Source of the DNA: Caulobacter sp.
GTDB lineage: Bacteria; Pseudomonadota; Alphaproteobacteria; Caulobacterales; Caulobacteraceae
DNA: 64,000 bases
NCBI RefSeq assembly: GCF_017744445.1
Contig: NZ_JAGIBH010000005.1
Span: 124,001 to 188,000 of the forward strand
Direction: 5' to 3'
Shown in pieces: positions 17,804 to 25,431 of this stretch. Position 1 is the stretch's first letter, and each line of letters opens with the position of its first letter. A program made the translations under genes and the position numbers. Below the pieces are notes generated by a model. The model did no database searches and was not told where the DNA came from. It saw nothing but the letters and a program-made list of their open reading frames with translations.

Positions 17804-18413
17804 AGTGCCCCACCGCGCGCAGGACGATGTCGGCGAAGCCCTCGGCGGTGGCTTTGCGGTTCCAGTCGCGCTGCAGCTCGCACGCGACCTGGATCCAGCT
17901 GACCGGCTTGGCGCCTGCCTGGACGACACGATCGATGCCGGCCTCGTGGGCCAACTGCGAGGTGCCGCCGACGGCGTCCACCACCGCGAAGACGTCGTAA
18001 CCCTCGGCCAGGGCGTCCAGGGCCGGGAACGCCAGGCAGACCTCGGTCCACAGGGCGACCATGATCAGCTTCTTGCGGCCGGTGGCCTTCACCGCCGCGA
18101 CGAAGTCGTCGTCCTCCCAGGCATTGATGGCGGTGCGGTCGATCGGCTTGGCGTCCGGCAGGACGTCGGTGATCGGCTTGATCGTCGGCGTGTTCAAGCC
18201 CGTGGCGACGTTCACCGTCGTCAGCACCACCGGCAGGTCATAGAGCTTGGCCGTCTTGGCCAGGTTGGTCACGTTGGCGATCAGCAGGCGCTTTTCCATC
18301 GTGACGATGGACGAGACCTGCACCGGCTGGAAATCGATGATCAGCAGCGCGGCGTTCTGAGGCGTCAGCAGGTGATCGGCTAGCGGGTCGCGGATGGTCG
18401 AGGGCGATGTCAT
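17802..18413 (-). CDS. Isochorismatase-family cysteine hydrolase (YcaC-like)
   Basis: A protein of about 203 residues with the isochorismatase fold. The catalytic Asp is in ALLIIDFQ, the Lys precedes LIMVALWT (GRKKLIM), and the catalytic Cys is in TEVCLAFPALDALAEGY. The pattern matches YcaC-type cysteine hydrolases rather than true isochorismatases. The ATG at 18413 is chosen; a TTG at 18431 would add six residues. It lies 78 bp downstream of a FecR gene on the same strand and might be the only local target of the second FecI/FecR pair. No signal peptide, so cytoplasmic. Confidence 0.85.
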   Translation of the reverse strand: MTSPSTIRDPLADHLLTPQNAALLIIDFQPVQVSSIVTMEKRLLIANVTNLAKTAKLYDLPVVLTTVNVATGLNTPTIKPITDVLPDAKPIDRTAINAWEDDDFVAAVKATGRKKLIMVALWTEVCLAFPALDALAEGYDVFAVVDAVGGTSQLAHEAGIDRVVQAGAKPVSWIQVACELQRDWNRKATAEGFADIVLRAVGH

Positions 18414-18491
18414 TTTCGGGTTCTCGCTCAAGGGTTTCGAGCGACGACCTGCGGCGCTCCCTAAGGGGGAACGCAGGGTTTCCAGAACTCC

Positions 18492-19511
18492 TCAGCGCCT
18501 CGTCGAAACCAGCTCGTAGGTGTCGACATCACGCTCGATCATGCGCACCGGCAGCGCCTGGGACACCGAGCGGCCGAACCGCTTGACGTCGCCAGTCTTG
18601 AAGACGCCGGTGATGCGCAGCGCCGCGACCTTGGGGTCACGAATGATGATCCGGGCGCGCGTGTAGCGGTTCAGTAAGGCCACCGCCTCGGACAGTGGCT
18701 GGTCACGAAACTCGACGACGCCCTGCTTCCAGGCCAGGGCCTGATCCACGTCGACCGAAGACACCTTGCCGACCGCGCCCGTCCTGGCGGCGAAAGCCTG
18801 CCCCGGAACGAGCCGAACTGTCGGCACCCCCGCCGACGCCACCGACACGCTGCCCTCGGCCAGCACGACCTGCATCGATCCCGGCGCCAACTTCACATCG
18901 AATTGCGTCCCCAGCGCCGTGACCACCCGACCGTCCGCCTGCACAGCGAACGGATGGGCGCGATCGTGGGCGACATCGAAGAACGCATGGCCGTTCAGCA
19001 GCCGCACGTCACGCCGGCCGCCGGTAAAGGCCACGTCCAGCGCGCTGTCAGCGTCGAGGGTCACGCGCGTGCCGTCCGGTAGATCGATGACGGACCTCTG
19101 CCCCTTGCCGGTGACGTAGTCGGGGCGTCCAACGGCGCCGAGCGAAGGGGCGGCCGCAACCTGAATCGGTTTAGCCGAACGTCCGACCCAGCCCTGCCCC
19201 GCGCCAACGATCAGCGTCGCCGACACCACCGCCACCGCGATCGACGCCGCGATCAGGCGTGGCAGCCAAGGCTTGGCGGCGGGCTCGGGACCGGCTCGCC
19301 GCGCCGCTCGCGCCATCGCGGCGATCAGGTCACTCTCTTCAGCGTCGTCGAAGATCGCCCACACCTGATGCGCCTGGTTCCAGGCGTCGCGGTTGTCCTG
19401 GCTTTCATCCAGCCATGCCGCGAACTGCTCGCGCTGAGGCGACTGATCGAGATCGTCGTGGGCCAGCCATTGGGCGGCGGCCTGGGCCGGCGTCAGGGCG
19501 GCGCGCGTCAT
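18492..19511 (-). CDS. Second FecR-type anti-sigma/transducer
   Basis: A 339-residue FecR-family protein: N-terminal region (AAAQWLAHDDLDQSPQREQF), a transmembrane segment (about 85-105, LIAASIAVAVVSATLIVGAG), FecR core (GQRSVIDLPDGTRVTLDADS) and a C-terminal STN-like part (RDQPLSEAVALLNRYTRARI). Its ATG overlaps the sigma stop codon (ATGA). No TonB receptor follows on the same strand. The nearest STN receptor is the plus-strand gene ending at 16279. Confidence 0.9.
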   Translation of the reverse strand: MTRAALTPAQAAAQWLAHDDLDQSPQREQFAAWLDESQDNRDAWNQAHQVWAIFDDAEESDLIAAMARAARRAGPEPAAKPWLPRLIAASIAVAVVSATLIVGAGQGWVGRSAKPIQVAAAPSLGAVGRPDYVTGKGQRSVIDLPDGTRVTLDADSALDVAFTGGRRDVRLLNGHAFFDVAHDRAHPFAVQADGRVVTALGTQFDVKLAPGSMQVVLAEGSVSVASAGVPTVRLVPGQAFAARTGAVGKVSSVDVDQALAWKQGVVEFRDQPLSEAVALLNRYTRARIIIRDPKVAALRITGVFKTGDVKRFGRSVSQALPVRMIERDVDTYELVSTRR

Positions 19512-20044
19512 CGGGCGTCTCCCGCATGAGCCATCAGGTGCTCTATGGCCCGGACCATGTGCTTCTCCACCGCGCTGACGGACAGACCGAGTTGAGAGGC
19601 GATCGCCTGGTGGCGCAAACCATCGATCCGGCGCAGCAGGAAGATCGTCCGCGTCCGCTCCGGCATCGTCATCAGCGCCGCGGCGGCGGCGTTCAGGGCC
19701 TGCTTGCCGGCATAGATCCGCGCCGGATCGAAGTCCTGGTCGCCGCTCAGGTCCGGGTCCAGCGCGACATGCTCATCGGCGTGACGAACCGTGCGGCGGC
19801 GATACCGGTCAGCCAGGACGCTGGCGGCGGTCTGGAAGATATAGGCGCTGGCGTGGTCGGTGTTGTCGGGCGTGCCGCGCACGGTCAGGCGCAGGAAGAC
19901 CTCCTGCACCAGGTCCTCGACCTCGACGGCATTGCGCACCCGACGACGGAAGTAGGCGGCCAGGGGCCCGCGCATCGCCGCGGCCTGGCGCGCGAAAACG
20001 TCCGCGCGCGCGGCGGCGTCGGCCTCCTCTCGCGCCATTGCCAT
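19508..20044 (-). CDS. Second FecI-like ECF sigma factor
   Basis: A 178-residue ECF sigma factor. Region 2: YFRRRVRNAVEVEDLVQEVF; region 4: LLRRIDGLRHQAIASQLGLS and VSAVEKHMVRAIEHL. It is translationally coupled to the FecR gene and divergent from a secreted alpha/beta hydrolase with a 139-bp shared upstream region. By family it should be held by the adjacent FecR and released on a surface signal; its receptor is not on its own strand here. Confidence 0.9.
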   Translation of the reverse strand: MAMAREEADAAARADVFARQAAAMRGPLAAYFRRRVRNAVEVEDLVQEVFLRLTVRGTPDNTDHASAYIFQTAASVLADRYRRRTVRHADEHVALDPDLSGDQDFDPARIYAGKQALNAAAAALMTMPERTRTIFLLRRIDGLRHQAIASQLGLSVSAVEKHMVRAIEHLMAHAGDAR

Positions 20045-20183
20045 CAGAGCCTCCGCCCGATCAGCCGATGCCGGCTTCGAGAAGGCAAAACGCAGCGCTG
20101 CGCGAAGTCCTCATCAGGCCGTTGAGGAATTTCCAACCGCCTGCGTAAGGCTAGTCAGGCGCCCCTGCCCAAGGACCGTTCCG

Positions 20184-20951
20184 ATGACCAAGACCGCTCT
20201 CGCCTTCGCCCTGGCCTTCAGCCTGACGGGCCTGGCCGCCCAAGCTCAAACGAAGCCCACCATCGTCCTGGTGCACGGCGCTTTTGCCGACAGCAGCAGC
20301 TGGGATGGCGTGGTCGCCGACCTGACCCGCGACGGCTATCACGTCGTGGCCGCCGCCAATCCGCTACGCGGCCTGGCCAGCGACGCCGCGGCCGTGCGGA
20401 CGGTGATCGACGCCACGCCCGGCCCGATCATCCTGGTCGGTCACTCGTACGGCGGCGCGGTGATCTCGACCGCCGCCCAGGGCGCGGCCAAGGTCAAGGC
20501 CATGGTCTATGTCGCCGCCTTCGCCCCCGAGGTCGGCGAAAGCATCTTCGACCTGACCGGCAAGTTCCCGGGCAGCACCCTTCCGCCCGCCTTGGACAAG
20601 CCCGTCGACCTGCCCGGCGGCGCGCACGATCTCTACATCCAGCAGGACAAGTTCCCGGCCCAGTTCGCCGCCGACGTGCCCCTGCCCCAGGCCAAGCTGA
20701 TGGCCGTGGCCCAACGCCCCCTGACCGACGCGGCCGGCGCCGAGAAGGCCGCCGTCGCCAGCTGGAAGACCATCCCCTCGTGGTGGGTCTATGGTGAGGC
20801 CGACCGCAACATTCCGCCGGCGGCGATGAAATGGATGGCCGAACGCGCCCAAGCCAAGAAGATCATCACCATCCCCGGCGCCTCGCACGTGGTGATGATC
20901 TCGCATCCCCACGAGGTCTCGAAGCTGATCGAGAAGGCGGCGGGCAACTAG
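20184..20951 (+). CDS. Exported alpha/beta hydrolase, serine type
   Basis: A 255-residue protein with a signal peptide (ending AAQAQT, residue 22). The oxyanion region is VLVHGAFADSSSW, the nucleophile elbow GHSYGG contains Ser, and the catalytic His lies in PGASHVVMISHP. It resembles the small esterase group that includes plant methylesterases and many bacterial homologues next to TonB receptor clusters. The ATG has AAGGA 8 nt upstream. It converges on the glycerate kinase gene with a 4-bp overlap (CTAG). It is divergent from the second ECF sigma gene and may be in its regulon. Confidence 0.85.
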   Translation: MTKTALAFALAFSLTGLAAQAQTKPTIVLVHGAFADSSSWDGVVADLTRDGYHVVAAANPLRGLASDAAAVRTVIDATPGPIILVGHSYGGAVISTAAQGAAKVKAMVYVAAFAPEVGESIFDLTGKFPGSTLPPALDKPVDLPGGAHDLYIQQDKFPAQFAADVPLPQAKLMAVAQRPLTDAAGAEKAAVASWKTIPSWWVYGEADRNIPPAAMKWMAERAQAKKIITIPGASHVVMISHPHEVSKLIEKAAGN

Positions 20952-21730
20952 GGCGTCAGACCCCGGCGCGCGTCCAGTCGCAGCGTCAGGTCCGCATAGG
21001 TCGGCATGTCGGAAAGGATGTGACGGGTCAGGCGCTCATAGTGCTGGATGAACGTCCCGATCTCGGCGTCGGTCATCGTCCGTCCGCCTTCGCCCACGCG
21101 GGCGCGCAGGTCGTGCTCCTGCTGGATGCGCCAGCCGCGCACGACCTCGAAGCCCGGCGCGGCGAGCAGGACCAGCCGGTCGATCCGGGCGAAGAGCTCG
21201 GCATAGTCGGTGGCCAGGGCCAAGTTCACGAAACGCCGCCAGACGAGGTCTGGATCGCGCTCGGCCTCCAGGGCGTTGATCGGCGCCGTCAGGGCCGCGT
21301 CGTCCTGGGCGCGCGCGCCGACACACCAGCCTTCGAAGACCAGCACGTCCAGGGGCCCCTCTACCGGCGTTCCGGCCGGTGCAGGATCATCCCTGGCCTT
21401 GTCGAAGCGCGGCAGCACGACGTCGCGCCCCTCGCGGATCTGGTCCAGGAGGTGGATGCCAGCTTCGGTGTCATGAGTGCCGGGAACACCCCGCGTCGCG
21501 AACAGCGGGTGAACCACCTGGCCCAGCCGCGTCCGCTCGGCGCGCGAGAGATAAAGGTCGTCGATCGACAGGGTCGCCGCCCGCAGGCCGCGCGCCTTCA
21601 GACGCGCTGCCAGCCCCTCAGCCAGGGTCGACTTGCCCGAGCCTTGCGCGCCGCAGACGCCTAGGATGAACGGGCGATCGCCGCGCCAGCCGTCCAGAAC
21701 CTGCTCGACGGCGTCAAGCGACGCGGTCAC
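20948..21730 (-). CDS. D-glycerate 3-kinase-like P-loop kinase
   Basis: A protein of about 260 residues with a Walker A motif (GVCGAQGSGKSTLAEGLA), SIDDLYLSRAER and VFEGWCVGAR, typical of the plant/yeast GLYK and YggC family that phosphorylates D-glycerate to 3-phosphoglycerate. The GTG at 21730 gives the family N-terminus; the longer ATG start at 21802 would lie well inside the preceding gene. It overlaps the 2-hydroxyacid dehydrogenase gene by 17 bp, so the pair would turn hydroxypyruvate or glyoxylate-derived intermediates into 3-phosphoglycerate (inference). Confidence 0.82.
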   Translation of the reverse strand: MTASLDAVEQVLDGWRGDRPFILGVCGAQGSGKSTLAEGLAARLKARGLRAATLSIDDLYLSRAERTRLGQVVHPLFATRGVPGTHDTEAGIHLLDQIREGRDVVLPRFDKARDDPAPAGTPVEGPLDVLVFEGWCVGARAQDDAALTAPINALEAERDPDLVWRRFVNLALATDYAELFARIDRLVLLAAPGFEVVRGWRIQQEHDLRARVGEGGRTMTDAEIGTFIQHYERLTRHILSDMPTYADLTLRLDARRGLTP

Positions 21731-22670
21731 GAGGCGGCTTTCCGTCGAAGAAGGCGTCGAGATTGTCGGCCGTCCGCATGCCCATCGCCGTACGCGTCTC
21801 AAGCGTGGCGCTGCCCAGGTGCGGCAACAGCACGGTGTTGGGCGCGGCCAGCAGCAGCGGGTTCACCTTGGGCTCGCCCTGATAGACGTCGAGGCCGGCG
21901 CCGGCGATGACGCCGTCGGCAAGAGCCTTGGCGAGTTCCGCCTCGTTCACGACCGAGCCGCGCGCGGTGTTGATCAGGATCGCCGAGGGCTTCATCCGCG
22001 ACAGCAGCGCCGCATCGATCAGGTGATGGGTCTCGGCCCCGCCTGGCGTGTGCAGCGACAGCACGTCCGAGATCGCCGCCAGGCTCTCCAGGCTGTCGTG
22101 ATAGGTCGCGCTGTCCTCGTCAGCCACGCGACGACGGCTGTAGTAGGCGATCTCCATGCCCAAGGCCGCCTTCGCTCGCTGGGCGGTGGCGCGGGCGATG
22201 CGACCATAGCCCACGAGGCCCAGGGTCTTGCCCGCCAGCGACCGTCCCAGAAGATGCGTCGGTCTCCAGCCGACCCAACGCCCCTCCCGCAGCTCGCGCT
22301 CGCCCTCCCCGGCCCGCCGGCTGGTCATCAGCATCAGCAGCAAGGCCAGTTCGGCGGTCGTGTCGGTCAGAACGTCGGGCGTGTTGGTCACCACGATGCC
22401 CGCCGCCGTGGCGGCTTCGAGATCGATATGCTCGAAACCCACGCCGTAGTTGGCGACAATCTTCACCCGCGCATCCGGCGTCGACAGCACCTCGGCCGGC
22501 ATCTTGTCCGAGACCGTCGGGCACACGGCGTCGTACCGCGTCATCGCCGCCTTCAACTGATCAATGGTCAACGGCGTGTCGGTCTCGTTCAGCGTCACGT
22601 CATAGCGCATCGCCAAGCGCTGCTGGACGGCGTCGGGCCAGGAACGGCTGATCAGGATCTTCGGCTTCAT
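21714..22670 (-). CDS. Hydroxypyruvate/glyoxylate reductase (D-2-hydroxyacid dehydrogenase)
   Basis: A 318-residue NAD(P)H-dependent D-2-hydroxyacid dehydrogenase. The nucleotide-binding GLVGYGRIARATAQRA and the catalytic Arg (INTARGSVVNE), Glu (GLDVYQGEP) and His (LLPHLGSATLETR) are all present. Closest in pattern to glyoxylate/hydroxypyruvate reductases (GhrB, D-glycerate dehydrogenase). A tandem ATG pair (22673/22670) marks the start. It lies 41 bp downstream of the GH106 gene and overlaps the glycerate kinase gene, making a three-gene unit. Confidence 0.87.
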   Translation of the reverse strand: MKPKILISRSWPDAVQQRLAMRYDVTLNETDTPLTIDQLKAAMTRYDAVCPTVSDKMPAEVLSTPDARVKIVANYGVGFEHIDLEAATAAGIVVTNTPDVLTDTTAELALLLMLMTSRRAGEGERELREGRWVGWRPTHLLGRSLAGKTLGLVGYGRIARATAQRAKAALGMEIAYYSRRRVADEDSATYHDSLESLAAISDVLSLHTPGGAETHHLIDAALLSRMKPSAILINTARGSVVNEAELAKALADGVIAGAGLDVYQGEPKVNPLLLAAPNTVLLPHLGSATLETRTAMGMRTADNLDAFFDGKPPRDRVA

Positions 22671-22711
22671 CATCCCGCTTTCGTAGAGGTCCGCAACCCG
22701 GGCGACCAGCC

Positions 22712-25381
22712 CTAGCTCGGGCCAAACCTGAGGGCCGGCTCGGCGACCAGACCCGATGCCAAGGGCTTCAGCTCGGCCATGTTCTGGGGCTGAAAGCGAT
22801 CGCCATAGACCGCGCGCAGGGCCGTGTAGTCGGTCGGCGGACGGCCAGCCAACTCGTTGATCGCGGTGTTGTAGACCCGGATCTCCAGCCGGTTTCGACC
22901 GGCTTTCAGGAGCGGCTTCAGGTCCAGCCGGAACGGCGCGCACCAGATGGCGCCGGCGCGCTGGCCGTTGACGAACACCTCGGCGGCGTCTCGCACTGGC
23001 GCATCGTACTGGGCGTAGTAGCCCGGCCCCTTGCGCTCGTTGACGACGCCCGGCCCGCCAGCGCCGAGATCCAGGGCGATCGTCGGCGCGCTCAGATCAA
23101 TCGCCGTCAGCTCCACATCGCGGCTGTAAGCGCCCACCCCCGAATAATGCTGAACCTTTGGATCGTCCGTCCAGGAGCCGAAGGCGCGAACCGGGACCTC
23201 ACGCCCCTTCGCGCCCAGCTTCAGACGCCAGCCACCCGATAGCGACAGAGTACGTTCACCTGCCGGGATTACCTCGCGCGGCGCCGGCAGGTCGCGACCG
23301 AAGACGAAGACGCGGGACTCGAACGGCGCCAGGCGGACCTCGTCGCCCGGTCGGAAGCCGTCGACCGTTCCGGTCACCGGATCCCAGGCCTGGCCAGCTT
23401 GCGCCGAGGCGCCAAACGCCAGTTGCGTGGCGACCGGCGCGTTGGTGGTGTTGGCGACAAAATAGAGATCCCCGCCCTCCAGGCTGCGGTGGACGTAGCC
23501 AACGCCCTTGGGCGCTCCGCCCAAATCGGGAGGCAAGAAACCGTTGAGCGTTCCGACCAGCCCAGCCTCGTCGGTGATGGCCGTGCGCTTGCAAAGGAAA
23601 ATCGCCCTAGACAGCTCGGCCACGCGCTGGCTTCGAGCGTCCTTCAGGCCGGGCGCCTTGGACGGCGGCGCCCCGACCGCGATAACCACGCCGCCCGCCT
23701 CGGCGAAGGCGCGAATGCGCTCATAGGCCTCTGGCGCGATCCGCTCGATGTGCGGCAACAGCAGGACATTGTGGTCGATCCCCCGACGCAGGATGGCGTC
23801 GCCATCGATCAGATCGAAATTATAGCCGCCGTCGAGCAGTCCCTCGAGAATGGCCTCGGGGAAGGTCTTGCGCAGCACGTCGTTGACCGAGATCTCCCTG
23901 CCGGGCTGGAAGCCCGACATGATGTCTTCGGTCGGCACGTACAGGGCGACGTCGGCGACATTCGCTCCCTGTCGTAGCAGGTGGCTCAAGCGCTGGAGAT
24001 ACAGGTTCACGTCGGCCATCACCGGCCACCACGGATTGTGGTCGTTGAACACCGCCGCCGCGTACAGCGCCCAGCCAGGCTCGGGAACCTTGGGCGGCGA
24101 GTACGGCCAGCCGTGGACGATGAACTGGTTGACCCCCTGCAGCATCAGCACGTCGGCCTCTGCCTTGATATCCAAAGGCGTGGCCCGGAACGCGCCTTTG
24201 TGCAGCCAGGTGAAGCTCTCGGCCGAGGTCACCGGCTGGCCATAGAGGTGGTTGGCCGAGCTGGCCCAACGGGTCGAGTTCGCCTGCCGCCATTCGGCGC
24301 CCTCCCCCTCGGCCAGGTCGACCAGGCGGTTGGAGGACAAGGTCACGGCCGGTGTGCCGTAGGTCTGTGACCGGAACAGGGTCTGGCGCGACTTGGCCCA
24401 GGCGCTGACCTGGGACAGGTAGTGCTCGTTGACCAGCTCCGACAGCGTCAGGCCCCAGTCGTAGCGCACGCCAGCCGAACGGTCGGTGTCGTGAAACAAG
24501 CTCAGCAGATACGGGGCTAGGTCGTAGCCGCGACGGGTCTTGAACTCAGGCAAAAGATCATCGGTCCAGTTGGAGCCGTAGGCCTCCAGGCTGTCGCTGA
24601 AGATGGCGTAGGGCCGGTCCTCGCCGAACGCCGCCAGCAGCGGTTCGCCGACGGTGTCCAGGTGCTTACGGACGGCGTGGGCGTTCAGGTGATCGAGCAC
24701 GAAGCCCTCTGAACCCACCGTCGGGCGCTTGACCTGCTGACGGGTGCGCGCCTGCTGGACCAGATAGAGCACCCGATCCGCCGAGGCCTTGACGAACACG
24801 GCGCGCGCGCCTCGGATCTCGGCCGGCTGAGCGTCGGCCGGCGAGGTTCCTATAAAGGCGGCGACGTAGTGCTGGCCCGGCTCCAGCGCCGGCAGGTCCA
24901 CGCCCTCGGCGCCAGCCGGCGCGGGCAGGTCCAGCTTGATGACCTTCGAAGCGGCGTGCTGGGCGTCGATATGCGGCCCGCCAAAGGGCCAGCCCGAACC
25001 CAGGGTCATGTCGGCGCGCAGGCCCTCGGCCCGACCCGTCCGCACCGCGACCGAGACCATGTCGAGGAAGTCCTTTGACAGGTAGGACTTATTGCGGATG
25101 CCCAGCTTCGGATCGTTCAGCGACAGTGGATAGACCGGCTGGATCTCGAAGCCGCCGAAGCCGCCGGCCTTCATGGCCTTGATCTCGCGGACGATCTCGT
25201 CGGCCTCGACCGCGCCGCCGAACCACCACCAGCGGGCCATCGGCCGGCTGTCAGCGGGCGGATGGACGAAGCCGGCGGCCAGCTGCGCCAGCCCCGGCCG
25301 GTCGGCCGCCATCACGGGCAAGGCCGTCGAGAGGCCCAGCGCGCTGGCTCCGAGCAGGAATCCACGTCGTGTCGCCCGCAT
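22712..25381 (-). CDS. GH106-type alpha-L-rhamnosidase
   Basis: A protein of about 889 residues with a Tat-like signal (RATRRGFLLGASALGLS). The opening PRPMARWWWFGG-type segment (here DSRPMARWWWFGGAVEADEI) and GFGGFEIQPVYPL are hallmarks of GH106, which removes terminal L-rhamnose from rhamnogalacturonan and glycosides. A C-terminal galactose-binding-like beta domain ends around RLEIRVYNTAINELAGRPP. The SD (TGGAG) lies just after a hairpin downstream of the receptor gene. The context with a large TonB receptor, PL10 and GH28 supports pectin side-chain and backbone breakdown. Confidence 0.87.
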   Translation of the reverse strand: MRATRRGFLLGASALGLSTALPVMAADRPGLAQLAAGFVHPPADSRPMARWWWFGGAVEADEIVREIKAMKAGGFGGFEIQPVYPLSLNDPKLGIRNKSYLSKDFLDMVSVAVRTGRAEGLRADMTLGSGWPFGGPHIDAQHAASKVIKLDLPAPAGAEGVDLPALEPGQHYVAAFIGTSPADAQPAEIRGARAVFVKASADRVLYLVQQARTRQQVKRPTVGSEGFVLDHLNAHAVRKHLDTVGEPLLAAFGEDRPYAIFSDSLEAYGSNWTDDLLPEFKTRRGYDLAPYLLSLFHDTDRSAGVRYDWGLTLSELVNEHYLSQVSAWAKSRQTLFRSQTYGTPAVTLSSNRLVDLAEGEGAEWRQANSTRWASSANHLYGQPVTSAESFTWLHKGAFRATPLDIKAEADVLMLQGVNQFIVHGWPYSPPKVPEPGWALYAAAVFNDHNPWWPVMADVNLYLQRLSHLLRQGANVADVALYVPTEDIMSGFQPGREISVNDVLRKTFPEAILEGLLDGGYNFDLIDGDAILRRGIDHNVLLLPHIERIAPEAYERIRAFAEAGGVVIAVGAPPSKAPGLKDARSQRVAELSRAIFLCKRTAITDEAGLVGTLNGFLPPDLGGAPKGVGYVHRSLEGGDLYFVANTTNAPVATQLAFGASAQAGQAWDPVTGTVDGFRPGDEVRLAPFESRVFVFGRDLPAPREVIPAGERTLSLSGGWRLKLGAKGREVPVRAFGSWTDDPKVQHYSGVGAYSRDVELTAIDLSAPTIALDLGAGGPGVVNERKGPGYYAQYDAPVRDAAEVFVNGQRAGAIWCAPFRLDLKPLLKAGRNRLEIRVYNTAINELAGRPPTDYTALRAVYGDRFQPQNMAELKPLASGLVAEPALRFGPS

Positions 25382-25394
25382 GCTTGAAACTCCA

Positions 25395-25422
25395 AGGGCC
25401 GACCTCGCAGGAGGCCGGCCCT
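25395..25422 (-). repeat. Hairpin between receptor and GH106
   Basis: A 12-bp stem with one mismatch (AGGGCCGACCTC / GAGGCCGGCCCT) and a 4-nt loop lies 10 bp after the receptor stop codon. There is no proper T-run on the minus strand; it overlaps the GH106 leader and may stabilise the receptor mRNA or attenuate GH106. Confidence 0.5.
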
Positions 25423-25431
25423 GTCTTAAAA

